Position numbers and translations under genes: made by a program
Assembly: GCA_026389635.1 (NCBI GenBank)
Contig: JAPLHM010000245.1
Span: 1 to 21,852, forward strand
Direction of reading: 5' to 3'
DNA: 21,852 nucleotides
From: Chloroflexota bacterium
Lineage (GTDB): Bacteria; Chloroflexota; Dehalococcoidia; GIF9; UBA5629
Notes under the pieces: generated by a model
Database searches by the model: none
The model's input: only the letters and a program-made list of their open reading frames with translations
What the model was told of the DNA's origin: nothing
Part shown: positions 20,726 to 21,852 of the stretch, one piece after another
Layout: each line of letters starts with the position of its first letter
Numbering within the stretch: the stretch's first letter is position 1

Positions 20726-21852
20726 ATGTTAGATACTACTAAGTTCGATTCTTCCGGGAGCTGTAAACTCTGCGGTACCTGCCTTTCTTCCTGCCCTGTA
20801 CTCAGCTTCGAGCAGGACAAGGCCATAGCAGAAAAGCAGCGCCTTAATAGCGGACAGCCAAGCATGGTGCTGGAGAAATGCACCACTTGCCTTTCCTGTG
20901 ACCTGTATTGCCCCAACGGCTTCGACCCCTATGAGTTGATACTGCTGCGCTGGAACGAGAGGTACCAAAAAAAAGGCCTGCCGGCGCTGGCGCGCATGGT
21001 GATGCCCGGAGACCAGGCCTCCATCTGGCGCCAGCTCTATCCCCTGATGCCGCCGGATGAGCAGGAATTGATCAAAAGCTGGCGCGCCAGGGGAGGGAAG
21101 TCCGGCAAGGACATCCTGCTAACCGGATGTTTCAGCGCTTTTTCGCCCTATCTCACCATGACGCCCTTGCTGGCCGGTCTGACACCCTACGGCGACGAGC
21201 GTAACTGGTGCAGCGGCGGGCATATCTATCAACTGGGGTTGCTGGATGTGGTGGAACAGGTTGGAGTGAGATTGCAGGCCGTTTTCAACGAGCTAAAGCC
21301 CCGCAAGGTTGTGACCATGATGGCCGCCGAATATGCCATGCTGGGCAAGATACTGCCGCAGAGGTTTAATACCAGCTTTGACTTCGAGGTCTTGCCGCTG
21401 GAGCATTACCTCCTGGATAGGCTGCGCAGCGGCCAATTGAAGTTAGACTCCCTGCTGAATAAACGCGCCTCTATACATGATAACTGCTTCTCCAAGGCCG
21501 CCGGGGATGCCGTCTGGTCACCCGTGAGGGATCTTGTGCAGGCGTGCGGGGTGAAAATAATAGAGATGCAGCACAACAGGGTGGATGCGCTGTGCTGCGG
21601 CTTCGGCGCGGCGGCGGGACGCTTTGACCTCTTCGATCTCGTGGCGCAGGGTAAAAAGCGGCTGGCAGAAGCCGAGGCTACAGGCGCTGAATATCTAATA
21701 GTCTACTGCGCTGCCTGCTACTTCATCTTCTCCGTGGTCAGGGAGCTTGTGGGCAGCAAATTGGAGATATACCATATCCTGGAACTGCTGGACATGGCCG
21801 AAGGCAGGCAGCCGCCGCACCGTACGCGCCGGCGCGCCTTCAACATCATTGC
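20726..21852 (+). CDS. CCG-domain iron-sulfur oxidoreductase, paralogue 3 (3' end outside window)
   Basis: An open frame of 375 codons that runs off the window end. Two [4Fe-4S] sets open the protein (C13/C16/C19/C23 and C52/C55/C58/C62), with the same spacing as in the other two paralogues. The CCG-type half has HDNCFSKAAGD, ALCCGFGAAAG (a true C-C-G) and YCAACYF. It differs from paralogues 1 and 2: the LHD-x-CYA motif is replaced by AAEYAML. The protein is also longer, with a basic stretch (PPHRTRRRAFN) at the cut end. The ATG at 20726 has no clear ribosome binding site but fits the promoter at 20655-20683. Electron partners are unknown; downstream sequence would tell. Confidence 0.82.
   Translation, partial: MLDTTKFDSSGSCKLCGTCLSSCPVLSFEQDKAIAEKQRLNSGQPSMVLEKCTTCLSCDLYCPNGFDPYELILLRWNERYQKKGLPALARMVMPGDQASIWRQLYPLMPPDEQELIKSWRARGGKSGKDILLTGCFSAFSPYLTMTPLLAGLTPYGDERNWCSGGHIYQLGLLDVVEQVGVRLQAVFNELKPRKVVTMMAAEYAMLGKILPQRFNTSFDFEVLPLEHYLLDRLRSGQLKLDSLLNKRASIHDNCFSKAAGDAVWSPVRDLVQACGVKIIEMQHNRVDALCCGFGAAAGRFDLFDLVAQGKKRLAEAEATGAEYLIVYCAACYFIFSVVRELVGSKLEIYHILELLDMAEGRQPPHRTRRRAFNII

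Noticed and set aside
20940..20980. Run of eight A in the last gene, a possible frameshift site
   Set aside because: The reading frame is continuous on both sides with family motifs, so no slip is needed.

Overview
The window is a 21.9 kb stretch of bacterial DNA with roughly balanced base composition. It looks like an anaerobe with dissimilatory sulfur or heterodisulfide-type electron transfer. Evidence for this is a two-cysteine DsrC, a DsrM/DsrK pair, several HdrD/GlcF-type iron-sulfur proteins, MinD-type ATPases carrying inserted ferredoxins, and many cysteine-rich small proteins. No rRNA, tRNA, CRISPR array, insertion sequence or phage gene was seen. The phylum cannot be fixed by eye; the gene styles remind me of Dehalococcoidia (Chloroflexota) or a sulfate-reducing lineage, and this is only a guess. 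Every gene but one is on the + strand. No gene-free stretch exceeds about 160 bases.

Region 1 (1-6668), redox module: dsrC, dsrM-like, dsrK-like, a short CCG-domain iron-sulfur protein, a GlcD-type FAD oxidoreductase and a GlcF/HdrD-type iron-sulfur protein. Together they suggest oxidation of an unidentified substrate by the flavoprotein, with electrons passing through iron-sulfur/CCG proteins towards a membrane quinone site (DsrM) and/or the DsrC thiol-disulfide couple.

Region 2 (6729-14243), metallocofactor-like cluster: a divergently transcribed DUF2892 membrane protein and a DUF134 regulator are separated by two face-away promoters, with a perfect 16-bp palindrome near the DUF134 transcription start. 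Downstream run a DUF5320 protein, three NifX/NifB-type (COG1433) proteins, a Gly-rich zinc-ribbon protein, two MinD/ferredoxin ATPases, an FmdB-type zinc ribbon, a NifU/IscU-type scaffold, a SAM methyltransferase, a COG0731 radical SAM protein, two small uncharacterised proteins and a DUF5661-like protein. This resembles an expanded version of the Desulfovibrio orange-protein (ORP) clusters. No nitrogenase gene is present.

Region 3 (14270-17893), mixed sulfur/oxidant/cofactor genes: an archaeal-style peroxiredoxin, an in-frame remnant resembling the end of a rhodanese, a DsrE-like protein, an Mrp ATPase that has lost its CxxC, MoaE, and a COG1237 metallo-beta-lactamase-fold protein.

Region 4 (17994-21852): two more CCG-domain iron-sulfur proteins (paralogues of the one in region 1, the last cut by the window end), a small paralogue of the uncharacterised protein of region 2, and a chromate transporter gene broken by a frameshifting deletion.
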